A stretch of 64,000 nt of DNA from Comamonadaceae bacterium (GCA_027488115.1 JAIYCG010000026.1:1-64000), one strand, 5' to 3'; positions 8,336 through 17,481 are shown, counted from the stretch's first letter. Program-made: numbers and translations. Notes: generated from the sequence alone by a model not told the origin.

Positions 8336-9199
8336 ATGAATCACCAAGACCTGATTGCCATCGACATTCACACCCATGCAGAGGTCAGTTGCTGGAACCC
8401 ATTTGACAATTACGGCGAGGAATACGACCGCGCTGCGGACAAGTTTTTCGGCAGCAACCGCCGACCCACCATCGACGAAACCGTGGCGTATTACCGCGAG
8501 CGAAAAATTGGCTTGGTGATGTTCACTGTGGACAGCGAGTCTCAGTTAGGCCGTCGCCGAATTCCGAACGAAGAAATTGCCAAAGCCGCGCGCGACAACA
8601 GCGACATGATGATTGCCTTTGGCAGCATCGATCCACACAAGGGCAAGATGGGTGCGCGTGAAGCCGAAAGACTGATCAAAGAGGAGGGCATCAAGGGTTT
8701 CAAGTTTCACCCCACAGTTCAGGGCTATCACCCCTACGACAAAATGGCTTGGCCCATTTACGAAGTGATCAATGAACACAAGTTACCCGCTATTTTTCAC
8801 ACGGGTCACAGCGGCATTGGTTCTGGCATGCGGTGTGGTGGCGGTTTGCGCTTGGCCTACAGCAACCCCATGCACTTAGACGATGTGGCCATTGATTTTC
8901 CCGACATGCAAATTGTGATGGCACACCCTAGTTTCCCTTGGCAAGACGAAGCGCTCAGTGTGGCTACGCACAAGCCCAACGTTTGGATTGATTTGTCGGG
9001 CTGGAGCCCCAAGTACTTTCCAAAGCAGTTGATTCAGTACGCCAATACCTTGCTGAAAGATCGCATCTTGTTTGGCAGCGACTACCCCCTGATCACACCC
9101 GAGCGGTGGATGAAGGACTTTGAAGTGGCCGGTTTCAAACCCGAGGTGATGCCAGGTATTTTGAAAGACAACGCGGTGCGTTTGCTCGGCCTGAAATAA
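8336..9199 (+). CDS. Amidohydrolase superfamily protein, CouO-like C-C hydrolase candidate
   Basis: A 287-residue amidohydrolase-2/ACMSD-like TIM barrel. Metal-site signatures are DIHTHAEV (His12, His14), GIKGFKFHPTVQGY, PAIFHTGHSG, IVMAHPSFPW and ILFGSDYPLI (Asp249). In Rhodococcus jostii RHA1 the amidohydrolase CouO, with an essential metal-ligand Asp, removes acetate from the 3-oxo-3-arylpropanoate intermediate and replaces a thiolase. This gene is divergently paired with CoA ligase, crotonase and dehydrogenase genes, the same set, so a retro-Claisen hydrolase role is the best inference. An alternative is an aromatic-acid decarboxylase. The start has no strong Shine-Dalgarno sequence. Confidence 0.8.
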   Translation: MNHQDLIAIDIHTHAEVSCWNPFDNYGEEYDRAADKFFGSNRRPTIDETVAYYRERKIGLVMFTVDSESQLGRRRIPNEEIAKAARDNSDMMIAFGSIDPHKGKMGAREAERLIKEEGIKGFKFHPTVQGYHPYDKMAWPIYEVINEHKLPAIFHTGHSGIGSGMRCGGGLRLAYSNPMHLDDVAIDFPDMQIVMAHPSFPWQDEALSVATHKPNVWIDLSGWSPKYFPKQLIQYANTLLKDRILFGSDYPLITPERWMKDFEVAGFKPEVMPGILKDNAVRLLGLK

Positions 9200-9200
9200 T

Positions 9201-10931
9201 TCACTTCAATGTGACAGTCGTTCTGACAGTGCCAGCCCTTGAGGCGTGTGCTTTCAGATTGAGCACTGTGCCAGCTGGAGCCTCAACAATCCATTCGTTC
9301 AAAGCCCGATCGCCCGTGATGTTTTTACTGGGCAAGAAGGCTTGAAGTGAATGGGTGGCTGCATGCCCTTCCAATTGCGGTCCTTCCATCCGAGGCTTGC
9401 CCATTCGAAGTTGAGCACCTTCAGGTATTTCTATTTCAAAAATGCAAGGACGCGCTGTCTTTCTTTCAAGAGCGCGTTTGGTGACATAGCTTGGCAGGTA
9501 CCCAGCATTGCCCACAGCCATTTGAACGCGCCATTGGCCATTGCCTAAACTTTCAGCTTTGGCATGAAGCAATTCGAGCTTGGGCAACGTCAATGCAATT
9601 TGGTCCAACCAAGCGGGAAAACGTGCCGCTTCGCGCTCTCGCAAATGGGCGGGTGGATTGCGCCAGAAATTCATCCGGTCCCAGCCACCCAATTCAACTG
9701 CGCCCAACTCGGGGTGTTGGTAGGCATACCAATCGACGTGTGCTTGGCCCCCGCAAACCTCATCACTCCATTTGAGCAATTTGATATCGTCTTCGGGTGG
9801 GTGATCGCGGTACCAATGGATCCAGTCGTAATCCGTGATGCCGGCTTCCTTGTTGGGTGCCCAAATTTCAACCGTCCAAAACAAGGCGCCCAGGTGCTCA
9901 TACACCCAGTCTTGCGTGCCGGTGATGACTTCTTTGGGGTGGTACTTGAAGTCATGAAAAATACTGACGGCGGGATAACCCGTGAGCTTGCTGCCAATGT
10001 CTGACATGCGCTTGATGATCCACAAATCTTCAGGCGTCATGTCGGTGTCGCTTTGGGTGCCCATCGGACGCAAAATGACGCCAGAGTGGGTATGAAAGCT
10101 GACGGCCGCGCCAATGTTGGGGTGCTTGGCAATGAAGTCCACCATGGCGCGCACTTCGGGTTCGCTGGTGGGGTAGGGGCCCGCACCGACTTGTTCGTGC
10201 TCTTGGCGCCAGAAGGAGGGGAAGTTGCGGTTTAAATCCAAGCCTTCAACATCTCGGTTGGGTTTGATGTTGACGCCGTCGTAGTGTTGCAAACTGCCCT
10301 CTGGCATCACCCTGTAGTAAGTTCCACCAAATTCGCCTGGCAAGCGAGGCGTCAGCAGCCTGGGCTCGTTTGGGTTGACTTTCCAACCGCCGTGAGGGTC
10401 GGGTATGCGCATCATCAAGATGCGACCATCACCATCCATGTCTTCAATACTCAGGCCTTCCACATGGGGTTCGTCCCAAGGGTAGGGCCGTGTGGAAGAT
10501 CGAATGTGCCTGGGTTTGTCTGCCAATGCCAGTTCTGCACCATCGGGGTTCAATCGGGGCACCAAGTAAATCACGCGCGAGTTGAGCAATTCAGTCACGC
10601 TAGCCTCTACGCCATCCTTGCTGAGAAGGTGGTGGAGCCAGTAAAGGCAAGCCGTGCTTGCAGTGAGCTCGGCAGCGTGAATGTTGCCATCCACCCAAAA
10701 AGCAGGCTTGTCTGTGTCTAAACCAGTGGACTTGCGAGTCAACACAAGTACCCAAATGGGGCGATTTTCATGGCTTCTGCCCAGCTCTCGAAGTTCGACC
10801 AACTCAGGCCTTGCAGCAGCAAAGGCTTGAAGTAATTCAGTCAATTCGTGGTGCTTGTAGAAACGATCAAAGGCGGGAAGCGGCAGCGCCACTTGAAGGG
10901 ACTGGTCGGGAGTAGCAGAGGACATGGTCAT
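9201..10931 (-). CDS. M14-family zinc carboxypeptidase
   Basis: A metallocarboxypeptidase of about 576 residues. It shows the zinc motif DGNIHAAELTAST (His and Glu ligands), DGAELAL (substrate region), GLDLNRNFPSFWRQEHE and a later SFHTHSGVI (third ligand), followed by a roughly 150-residue C-terminal domain not found in the minimal family. The order and spacing fit M14 peptidases. No clear signal peptide follows any candidate start. The track start at 10964 adds MLRAYHRSHTH; I prefer the ATG at 10931, with 10925 equally possible. Its stop lies one base from that of the convergent amidohydrolase. A link to aromatic catabolism is not evident. Confidence 0.85.
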   Translation of the reverse strand: MTMSSATPDQSLQVALPLPAFDRFYKHHELTELLQAFAAARPELVELRELGRSHENRPIWVLVLTRKSTGLDTDKPAFWVDGNIHAAELTASTACLYWLHHLLSKDGVEASVTELLNSRVIYLVPRLNPDGAELALADKPRHIRSSTRPYPWDEPHVEGLSIEDMDGDGRILMMRIPDPHGGWKVNPNEPRLLTPRLPGEFGGTYYRVMPEGSLQHYDGVNIKPNRDVEGLDLNRNFPSFWRQEHEQVGAGPYPTSEPEVRAMVDFIAKHPNIGAAVSFHTHSGVILRPMGTQSDTDMTPEDLWIIKRMSDIGSKLTGYPAVSIFHDFKYHPKEVITGTQDWVYEHLGALFWTVEIWAPNKEAGITDYDWIHWYRDHPPEDDIKLLKWSDEVCGGQAHVDWYAYQHPELGAVELGGWDRMNFWRNPPAHLREREAARFPAWLDQIALTLPKLELLHAKAESLGNGQWRVQMAVGNAGYLPSYVTKRALERKTARPCIFEIEIPEGAQLRMGKPRMEGPQLEGHAATHSLQAFLPSKNITGDRALNEWIVEAPAGTVLNLKAHASRAGTVRTTVTLK

Positions 10932-11173
10932 GTGCGTGTGAGAGCGATGATAAGCCCTCAGCATACCAAGGCTTTGCCATGAATTGAAAGATTTTGCGCG
11001 CTTTTTATCCTTTGAATTTGAGAGGACTTATCAGGGAAACACCTAGGGAATAAATGTCAATGAGGCCTGTGAATGATTTCAATTCTCTTCACAATCCGTC
11101 ATCAGTTCGAAACACAGCGTGTCCCCTGAACTTTTTCATTCAAAGGGGCCACTTCAACCCACGAAAGTTTGTC

Positions 11174-12853
11174 ATGTCAAAACCTGTATTAATTCTTGAA
11201 CATGTATTTGCCCACGAAAAAAATCGTCCTGATTTTGTGTACATGACGCAGCCCATTGGCAATGGTCAGGTGATAGATTACTCATGGCGCGAAACCCTGA
11301 AGCAAGCGCGGTCCATGGCGGCCTACCTCCAAGCCCAAAATCTAGCGCCAGGTGCCCGAGTGGCCATTCTTTCTAAAAATTGTGCGCACTTCATCATGGC
11401 TGAATTGGCCATTTGGATGTCAGGTTGCACCACCGTGGCCATTTTCCCAACGGAGTCGGGTGAGACCATTCGATACGTGTTAGATCACAGTGAAGCCAGT
11501 TTGTTGTTTGTCGGTAAATTAGACACATGGCCTGAACAAGCGTCATCCGTGCCTGCATCTTTGCCTTGCATTGCTTTCCCTTTGGCACCTGACAATCAAT
11601 TTGCAAAGTGGGATGACATCGTGGCCAGAACAGCACCTTTACAAGGTGAAATAGCCCGAGCCCCGCATGATCTCGCCATGATCATGTACACCTCAGGTTC
11701 GACGGGTCAACCCAAAGGCGTCATGCACAACTTTGAGCGAATCTCAGTGACTGCCGAATTAATCAGCCAATCTATTTTGGAAAGTGCGGGTGATTTAAAA
11801 GACTATCGAATCTTGTCATATTTGCCCTTGGCACACGTTTTTGAGCGTGCATGGGTGGGGGCTGCCAGTTTGACCCATGGCGAGACACATGTTTTTTTTG
11901 CAGAATCTTTGGACACGTTCATTCAAGACTTAAACCGCGCACGGCCGACGTTCTTCATTTCTGTACCGCGGTTGTGGCTCAAGTTTCAGCAAGGTGTTTT
12001 CAGCAAGATGCCTCCCGCCAAGTTGGATTTGTTGTTGAGCATCCCTATCGTCAAAGGCTTGGTTAAAAAGAAAATTCTCAAAGGCCTCGGCTTGGATCAA
12101 GTGGTGTCAGCTGGAAGTGGTTCTGCGCCCCTGCCAGCTGATTTGATCATCTGGTATCGCAAGCTAGGTTTGAACCTTTTGGAGGGCTACGGCATGACGG
12201 AGGATTTTGCCTGGTCGCACAACTGTACCAATGAAATTAATGAGCCTGGCAGTGTGGGTATACCCGCGAATGGCGTTCAAGCTCGCATTAGCCCTGAAGG
12301 TGAAATTCAGTTGAAATCACCTGGCCAAATGGTGGGCTATTACAAACGCCCCGATTTGGATGCTGAGGCTTTTACAGAAGACGGCTTTTTCAAGACAGGC
12401 GATCAAGGCCAGCAGCGAGCAGATGGTTTGTTGAAAATTACGGGACGCTTGAAGGAGATTTTCAAAACCTCCAAAGGCAAATATGTGGCACCAGCGCCCA
12501 TTGAAAACAAACTCAATGTGCACCCCATGATTGAGATGAGCATTGTCTCAGGAGTGTCCCAGTCGGCTGCTTATGCGATGGTAGTTCTGGCAGAAGATAT
12601 TCGTCCCAAAGTCAAGGACCCAGAGGTCAGGGCACAAGTTGAAAAAGAATTGAGTGAGTTGCTGGAGAGAGTCAATTCGCAGTTAGCAGACTACGAAAAG
12701 CTTCGAATGCTGGTCATTGCCAATGAAGCTTGGTCCATCGAAAACGGCTTCCTGACACCCACCATGAAAATCAAACGCAATCGCATTGAATCGTCTGTTG
12801 AAAGCCAAGTACCCAGCTGGTATGAAAAGTCCGGCAGTGTATTTTGGGCTTGA
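11174..12853 (+). CDS. AMP-dependent acyl-CoA synthetase (long-chain fatty-acid type)
   Basis: A 559-residue adenylate-forming enzyme. It shows MIMYTSGSTGQPKGVMHNF (P-loop), LSYLPLAHVFERAW (long-chain ACS signature), LLEGYGMTEDFAW, and TGRLKEIFKTSKGKYVAPAPIE, the C-terminal hinge with catalytic-type lysines. This matches FadD15/AMP-binding long-chain ligases, which activate fatty acids for beta-oxidation or lipid synthesis. The track start at 11054 adds 40 atypical residues; the ATG at 11174 (MSKPVLILEHVF) gives a normal N-terminus. It is separated by 3 bases from the nitronate monooxygenase gene, so the two form an operon. Confidence 0.9.
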   Translation: MSKPVLILEHVFAHEKNRPDFVYMTQPIGNGQVIDYSWRETLKQARSMAAYLQAQNLAPGARVAILSKNCAHFIMAELAIWMSGCTTVAIFPTESGETIRYVLDHSEASLLFVGKLDTWPEQASSVPASLPCIAFPLAPDNQFAKWDDIVARTAPLQGEIARAPHDLAMIMYTSGSTGQPKGVMHNFERISVTAELISQSILESAGDLKDYRILSYLPLAHVFERAWVGAASLTHGETHVFFAESLDTFIQDLNRARPTFFISVPRLWLKFQQGVFSKMPPAKLDLLLSIPIVKGLVKKKILKGLGLDQVVSAGSGSAPLPADLIIWYRKLGLNLLEGYGMTEDFAWSHNCTNEINEPGSVGIPANGVQARISPEGEIQLKSPGQMVGYYKRPDLDAEAFTEDGFFKTGDQGQQRADGLLKITGRLKEIFKTSKGKYVAPAPIENKLNVHPMIEMSIVSGVSQSAAYAMVVLAEDIRPKVKDPEVRAQVEKELSELLERVNSQLADYEKLRMLVIANEAWSIENGFLTPTMKIKRNRIESSVESQVPSWYEKSGSVFWA

Positions 12854-12856
12854 GGC

Positions 12857-13813
12857 ATGAGCAATTTAAGTACACACACAAACAGAGTCTTGGCGCACAC
12901 GGGCGCCAAGTACCCCATCCTTCAAGCCCCTATGGGTTGGATCGCGCGCACCCCATTGGCATCTGCAGTGTCAAGAGCAGGCGGCCTTGGCATCATTGAA
13001 ACCTCATCGGGTGAAACCGAGAATTGCCAAGCCGAAATTAAAAAAATGCGCGAATTGAATTTGCCATTTGGCGTCAATTTGCCTATTCGGTTTTTAAAAG
13101 ACGATGCCATGCTGAAGTTTGTCTGCGCGTCAGGTGTGAAATTTGTCACCACATCCGCAGGCAGCCCCGCTAAATTTGTACAGCCCTTGAAAGATGCGGG
13201 TATTACCGTTTACCACGCTGTACCCACAGTCGATGCGGCCATGAAATGCGTTGACGCGGGCATCGATGGCTTGGTTGTGGAAGGGTCAGAAGGAGGCGGC
13301 TTCAAAAACCCCGAAGATGTTTCAACGCTGGTCCTGTTGCAGGCCATTCGTGCCAAGGTCGAAGTGCCCTTGATTGCCGCTGGCGGTATTTGCGACGGCA
13401 GGGGCATGGCTGCCGCTTTTGCGCTGGGTGCAGAAGCCATTCAAATGGGAACGCGTTTTGTCAGTTGTGCAGAAAGCCCTGTTCACGATAACTTTAAAAA
13501 TGCCATTGTGAGTTCCAAAGAGACAGGTACTTGGATGTTGAATACCAAATCAACGCCTTGTATTCGCGCCCTCAAGTCTGAGCGAACCAGCGTCATTCAC
13601 GAGCAAGGCATCATGTCATTTGATGACATGAAAGGTATTTTGAATGTTTACTTCAAAGGCGACATGGAGGCTGCGCCGGCTTTGGCAGGGCAGTCTGCTG
13701 GGTTGATTGATTCGGTGAAAACCGCCAAGGACATCATTGAAGATACCGTGGCAGAATTTTTTGAAATCAGTGCCCGCATGGGGGCGATGGCACAGGGTCG
13801 CCGCTTTTCTTGA
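12857..13813 (+). CDS. Nitronate monooxygenase / 2-nitropropane dioxygenase family FMN enzyme
   Basis: A 318-residue FMN-dependent TIM barrel. It starts with a typical GAKYPILQAPMGWIARTPLASAVSRAGGLGII and contains VVEGSEGGGFKN, PLIAAGGICDGRGMAAAFALGAEAIQMGTRF (phosphate-binding glycines) and an SSKETGTW segment. Nitronate monooxygenases oxidise alkyl nitronates; many family members are annotated loosely and some are enoyl reductases (FabK-like). It is co-transcribed with the upstream acyl-CoA ligase, so an acyl-chain role is possible. Confidence 0.85.
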   Translation: MSNLSTHTNRVLAHTGAKYPILQAPMGWIARTPLASAVSRAGGLGIIETSSGETENCQAEIKKMRELNLPFGVNLPIRFLKDDAMLKFVCASGVKFVTTSAGSPAKFVQPLKDAGITVYHAVPTVDAAMKCVDAGIDGLVVEGSEGGGFKNPEDVSTLVLLQAIRAKVEVPLIAAGGICDGRGMAAAFALGAEAIQMGTRFVSCAESPVHDNFKNAIVSSKETGTWMLNTKSTPCIRALKSERTSVIHEQGIMSFDDMKGILNVYFKGDMEAAPALAGQSAGLIDSVKTAKDIIEDTVAEFFEISARMGAMAQGRRFS

Positions 13814-13820
13814 AATTCAA

Positions 13821-13846
13821 AAGAGTGGCCATGAAAGGCCAGTCTT
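13821..13846. terminator. Candidate bidirectional terminator between convergent genes
   Basis: AAGAGTGGCC-ATGAAA-GGCCAGTCTT forms a 10-bp stem with one mismatch and a 6-base loop between two convergent genes. The T-runs are weak, so termination is only probable. Confidence 0.4.
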
Positions 13847-14452
13847 TCAGCGTTCAAGAGGTAAACCATTCAGCCAGTTCTCGCCTCTTTGGTAGAGGTT
13901 TTGTACCCCTTCGCCTTTTAGCATGGGCATGTCCATTTTGACGGTGTAGCCTATGCGTGTTTGAATGTAAGCCAAGTGCCTGTATCCTTCTGGAAAATGC
14001 GACAAAGCCTCGGCGTCTAATTTAAGAGTCGCCGATGGATCAACCGGGTCAATTCGATCCTTTTCGTAAATGGGTTGGCGGTGAACCAAGCCCCATTGAC
14101 CATTGCGCTCTTCAAAAAAATCATAAAAGCGGCCTGTGCATACAACGTCGCACAGCACGCCTTCAACCATGCCGCGTTGGGAGATGGTCATTTTTGTTTG
14201 AGAGATGGCGCGTGTTCCTTGAACTTCAATGGAAGAGCCACCCAAAAAGTGCAGGATGCTGACGCCCTTGTTCCAACCCTCAATGGTGACCTTGATGAAC
14301 TCTTCGAACGGCCCTTGAAACCACGTAGCCATCATGACGCCGTCTTCATGCCAGACGGTTCGAAATTTGTCCCAGAGCCCGGCATCGCGCCAAACCGCCC
14401 AGTTTTCAACCAACTGGCGAATGCGCAATTGCTGTGTCATTTCATGTGTCAT
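13847..14452 (-). CDS. NTF2/SnoaL-like protein, paralogue of the 18690 gene
   Basis: A 201-residue protein with the cone-shaped NTF2/SnoaL-like pattern. The helical start IRQLVENWAVWRDAGLWDKFRTVWHEDGVMMATWFQGPFEEFI contains the typical W/H-x-D-G element, followed by beta strands and the conserved tail FPEGYRHLAYIQ. It shares long stretches with the 18690-19286 product, for example the ATWF/FEEFI-type segment and FPEGYRHLAY. Members act as dehydratases, isomerases or small subunits; no catalytic role can be read here. It is the last gene of the 21180-13847 cluster. An AAGG box 7 bases before the ATG supports the start. Confidence 0.7.
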   Translation of the reverse strand: MTHEMTQQLRIRQLVENWAVWRDAGLWDKFRTVWHEDGVMMATWFQGPFEEFIKVTIEGWNKGVSILHFLGGSSIEVQGTRAISQTKMTISQRGMVEGVLCDVVCTGRFYDFFEERNGQWGLVHRQPIYEKDRIDPVDPSATLKLDAEALSHFPEGYRHLAYIQTRIGYTVKMDMPMLKGEGVQNLYQRGENWLNGLPLER

Positions 14453-14467
14453 TTATTTACCTTGTAC

Positions 14468-15433
14468 TTACTCAAGTTCAATCTTTTTGTCTTGGATCAC
14501 TTTTCTCAAGTTTCGGATGTCGCGTTCCACGCGCTGCTTAAATTCATTTGAAGAACTTGCATTGGGAGAGCCTCCAAAGGAAATGAGTCTTTGCTTCACA
14601 TCTTCTTGATTTAGAACTGCACGCAACTCTTTGTTCAAACGCTCAACCAGTTCGGGGGGCGTGCTGGCGGGTGCGGCAATACCCAGCCAAGATTCAAACA
14701 CTACGCCGGGGTACTGATCGGCAATGGCGGGTACACCCTGCACAGGACTTCCGCCAGGTGCGGATGTCACAGCGATGGCTCTGACTCGCTGGTCTTTCAA
14801 GAGAGAGGCCGTCAAGGTCATGGTGTCGACCATGACATCTAGGCGCCCTGCCAACAATTCAGTCAGAGGTCCCGTGCCACCTTTGAAAGGAATGTGAGTC
14901 ACTTGTACGTTGGCATCGCCAAAAGCCCATTCAGCGGCCAAGTGCATGGCGGTGCCAATGCCTACAGACGAGTAGGTGTACTTGTTGGGTTCTGCTTTGG
15001 CTTTTTGGATCAAGTCTGCATATGACCGGATGGGCGAGTTGGGTGCAACAGTGAAGGCCAGTGGGTAAGTTGTGATGGTGCTGACCCATGCCAAATCTTT
15101 GATGGGATCGAAAGGCAGCGATTTCTTCATCGCAGCGCCACTGGCGTGACCACTGGGAACCAAGAGCAGGGTGTACCCATCTCCAGGTGCTCGGACCAAC
15201 ATTTCGGTAGCGATATTGCCGCCTGCGCCTGGTTTGTTATCGACCACCACATTTTGACCGAGCCGGTCGCTTAAAGACTTGGCAACGAGCCTGGCCACAA
15301 TGTCTGATCCGCCACCTGCTGGGAATCCCAGCAAAAGGCGAATGGGCTTTTGAGGCCAGTTGTCTTGCGCGCTCACCGTTGGCAGCAAGCCAAGCGCTAG
15401 GCTTAGCGCAAGCAAGAGTTTATAAAAGCTCAT
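14468..15433 (-). CDS. Bug/TctC-family periplasmic solute-binding protein
   Basis: A 321-residue binding protein with a clear Sec signal peptide (MSFYKLLLALSLALGLLPTVSAQ). The mature part has WPQKPIRLLLGFPAGGGSDIVARLVAKSL, VVDNKPGAGGNIATEMLVRA and the C-terminal PASTPPELVERLNKELRAVL. Its start overlaps the stop of the upstream FAH gene by 4 bases (ATGA), so it is translationally coupled in the accessory cluster. No cognate TctAB is nearby. The ligand is presumably a carboxylated substrate of that cluster. Confidence 0.9.
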   Translation of the reverse strand: MSFYKLLLALSLALGLLPTVSAQDNWPQKPIRLLLGFPAGGGSDIVARLVAKSLSDRLGQNVVVDNKPGAGGNIATEMLVRAPGDGYTLLLVPSGHASGAAMKKSLPFDPIKDLAWVSTITTYPLAFTVAPNSPIRSYADLIQKAKAEPNKYTYSSVGIGTAMHLAAEWAFGDANVQVTHIPFKGGTGPLTELLAGRLDVMVDTMTLTASLLKDQRVRAIAVTSAPGGSPVQGVPAIADQYPGVVFESWLGIAAPASTPPELVERLNKELRAVLNQEDVKQRLISFGGSPNASSSNEFKQRVERDIRNLRKVIQDKKIELE

Positions 15434-16287
15434 GATGCAACGTCGTCTTTGATGGTGTTGCGCAAAATGCCCACTGCATCGACTTCAATCTCAACCACAT
15501 CGCCGGGTTTCATGAACACTTGTGGCGTTCGTTTGTTACCCACGCCACCGGGTGTACCACTGACAATGACATCGCCGGGTTCAAGGGGAATGAAGGTCGA
15601 GATGTAGGCAATTTGCCGAGGAATGCTGTGAATCATCATGTCCGTGGTGGCGCGTTGCAACTCAACGCCATTCAAGCGAGTGCTGAGGGTCAAAGTTTGG
15701 CCGGGCTTGATTTCATCGGCAGTGACCATCCAAGGCCCAAAACCACCGGTGCGCCAGAAATTTTTACCAGCGGTCCATTGGGTGGTAAAGTTTTGCCAAT
15801 CGCGCACAGAGCCATCGTTGTAGCAAGAGTAGCCGGCAATGTGCTTCCAAGCATCTGCTTCCGAAATTCGGCGACCGCCTTCACCAATGATGATGGCAAT
15901 TTCACCTTCGTAGTCGAGTCGGTGAGACTCCGGTGGGCGCATGATGTCTTGGCCATGTCCGACTTGCGAAGAATTGACGCGTGAAAAAATGGCTGGCTTT
16001 TCTGTGAGGTCTCGGCCAGTTTCTTTCACGTGATCGTGATAATTCAAGCCTACACACATGATTTTTTCTGGATTGGGAATGACCGGTAAAAGCGACAGGT
16101 CATCAAACAGCAAATCAGGTGTGTTTTTGCTCAATGCATCGGCTGCTTGTGAAAACATTTGTTTCGCAATCAGGGTTTTGAGATCGGGTGCTTGCGCCCC
16201 CAAGATAGGGGTGAGGTTTAAAACCTTGTTGCCGTGAACTGCGCCATAGCATGCGGTGTTGTTGAGCAAGAAGCTAATGAGTTTCAT
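15430..16287 (-). CDS. FAH-family hydrolase/isomerase (2-oxo-enoate type)
   Basis: A 285-residue fumarylacetoacetase-family enzyme of the HpcE/2-hydroxyhepta-2,4-diene-dioate isomerase group. It shows CVGLNYHDHVKETG (substrate loop), the metal motif HRLDYEGEIAIIIGEGGRRIS, AGYSCYNDGSVRDWQ, KNFWRTGGFGPWMVTADEI and VIVSGTPGGVGNKRTPQVFMKPGDVVEIEVDAVG. Such enzymes hydrolyse, decarboxylate or isomerise ring-cleavage products. In the same cluster as a type I extradiol dioxygenase it probably acts on the ring-fission product. It overlaps the downstream Bug gene by 4 bases. Confidence 0.88.
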   Translation of the reverse strand: MKLISFLLNNTACYGAVHGNKVLNLTPILGAQAPDLKTLIAKQMFSQAADALSKNTPDLLFDDLSLLPVIPNPEKIMCVGLNYHDHVKETGRDLTEKPAIFSRVNSSQVGHGQDIMRPPESHRLDYEGEIAIIIGEGGRRISEADAWKHIAGYSCYNDGSVRDWQNFTTQWTAGKNFWRTGGFGPWMVTADEIKPGQTLTLSTRLNGVELQRATTDMMIHSIPRQIAYISTFIPLEPGDVIVSGTPGGVGNKRTPQVFMKPGDVVEIEVDAVGILRNTIKDDVAS

Positions 16288-16305
16288 GGTGTTTCTTTCA
16301 AGTGA

Positions 16306-16878
16306 TCAAGAGGAATAGCCCATTTGACGAGCCATGTCGGCTTGCCATATTGAGCGCAATTGGAATTTGGGGCGGGTGCTGGCAATTTTTTCAGCCTGCG
16401 CAAAAATAGCGTCATCGTCTTGGCTTAGATCGATCATTTCGCGCAGTGGTTGTTCACAATACCAAGGCGTGTCGACAAAGGCTTCAATTCGATTGCCTTC
16501 AGGGTCGCGAAAATAAATTGAAATGGCGTTGCCGTGGGTCACGCTGACCATGTCGCTTGTGCCAGAGTCTTGATCGGCCAGCGCCTTCACCGCCCTCAAC
16601 ACACCCAAGTTCTGCACACGAAATGATATTTGATTGATGGCATTGAAGCTCAGACCTTCAGGCTTTCCGCCAGCCAAAATAATTTGGTGGTGTTCGCTGG
16701 GATCACGACTTAAAAAAATCAAAGGCACCGTTCCAAGCAAGCCACGGTCTGTGATGTTAAAGCCGAGAACCTTCTGGTAGAACAGGGCCATGCGCTCTGG
16801 ATCGCGCACGAAAAAGCCCATGTGACTGAAGGTCAGGGCTGCTTGCGCTTGAAGCAGAGGATGCTTGGCAGGCGTCAC
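16306..16878 (-). CDS. VOC-superfamily protein (glyoxalase/dioxygenase-like)
   Basis: A 190-residue vicinal-oxygen-chelate protein with two beta-alpha-beta modules. Likely metal ligands are His19 (FSHMGFFVRDPERMALFY), His63 or His64 (HHQIIL), Gln83 (INQISFRV) and Glu132 (NRIEAFVDTPWY). The Gln in place of a third His fits a glyoxalase-like or lyase metal site rather than a typical extradiol dioxygenase. A C-terminal tail of about 50 residues extends past the VOC fold. Its start is one base from the nitroreductase stop. Substrate unknown. Confidence 0.75.
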   Translation of the reverse strand: MTPAKHPLLQAQAALTFSHMGFFVRDPERMALFYQKVLGFNITDRGLLGTVPLIFLSRDPSEHHQIILAGGKPEGLSFNAINQISFRVQNLGVLRAVKALADQDSGTSDMVSVTHGNAISIYFRDPEGNRIEAFVDTPWYCEQPLREMIDLSQDDDAIFAQAEKIASTRPKFQLRSIWQADMARQMGYSS

Positions 16879-17481
16879 TTAGAAAGAACCCCTTTTGGCC
16901 AATGCACTGAGTGGCTTGCGTGCATTGGGGGCTTCTCTTTCGCGCAATGCATCGGGCAGCGTGGCGGCATCGCCGCGTTTGCCAACCGTGGCCAACATTT
17001 GCAAAGTGTGGTCTGCAGGCAGGCCCAAAACTTGTGCACCTGCCACCTTGTCAAATCCGCCAATGCCGTGCAATGAAAAACCGTTCAGGTGAGCTTGCAT
17101 GGCCATGTAGGCCCAAGCGGCGCCCGTGTCAAAGGCGTGCATGCCATTCGGAATTAAGTCAGGCGAACCTGCTTTGGCCGCCAACTGGTAAGAAGCGATG
17201 GCCACCAGTGCGCCAGCCTTGCCGGCCCATGCTTGGTTGTTGGGGTTAAGTGTGGCAAACAGAGCATCCCATTGTGGGTCGTTGCGAAGCACCACGGCAA
17301 ATCGCCATGGTTGTGCGTTGTTCGAGGAAGGCGCCCACCGAGCGGCCTCGAGCATGCTCATGACATCGGCTTCGGAAATCACTTCGCCCGTGTAGGCGCG
17401 GGGTGACCAGCGTTCGGTAAATTGCGGGTCGATGGGAAAGTCTGCCTTGCGGGTGTTGGTCACGGGTGAGGGGTGGCTCAT
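16879..17481 (-). CDS. Nitroreductase-family FMN protein
   Basis: A 200-residue NAD(P)H/FMN oxidoreductase of the nitroreductase fold. It begins with RWSPRAYTGEVISEADVMSMLEAARWAPSSNNAQPWRF, which carries the FMN phosphate-contacting residues, and continues with GAAWAYMAMQAHLNGFSLHGIGGFD. Members reduce nitro groups, quinones or enones, or dehalogenate. It lies in the accessory catabolic cluster directly before the VOC gene (adjacent stop and start). Its presence beside a dioxygenase and an exported amidohydrolase does not identify the substrate. Confidence 0.85.
   Translation of the reverse strand: MSHPSPVTNTRKADFPIDPQFTERWSPRAYTGEVISEADVMSMLEAARWAPSSNNAQPWRFAVVLRNDPQWDALFATLNPNNQAWAGKAGALVAIASYQLAAKAGSPDLIPNGMHAFDTGAAWAYMAMQAHLNGFSLHGIGGFDKVAGAQVLGLPADHTLQMLATVGKRGDAATLPDALREREAPNARKPLSALAKRGSF

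Noticed and set aside
9199-9201. One-base gap between convergent amidohydrolase and carboxypeptidase stops
   Set aside because: Compact convergent ends are common in this kind of genome, and there is no extra structure suggesting regulation.
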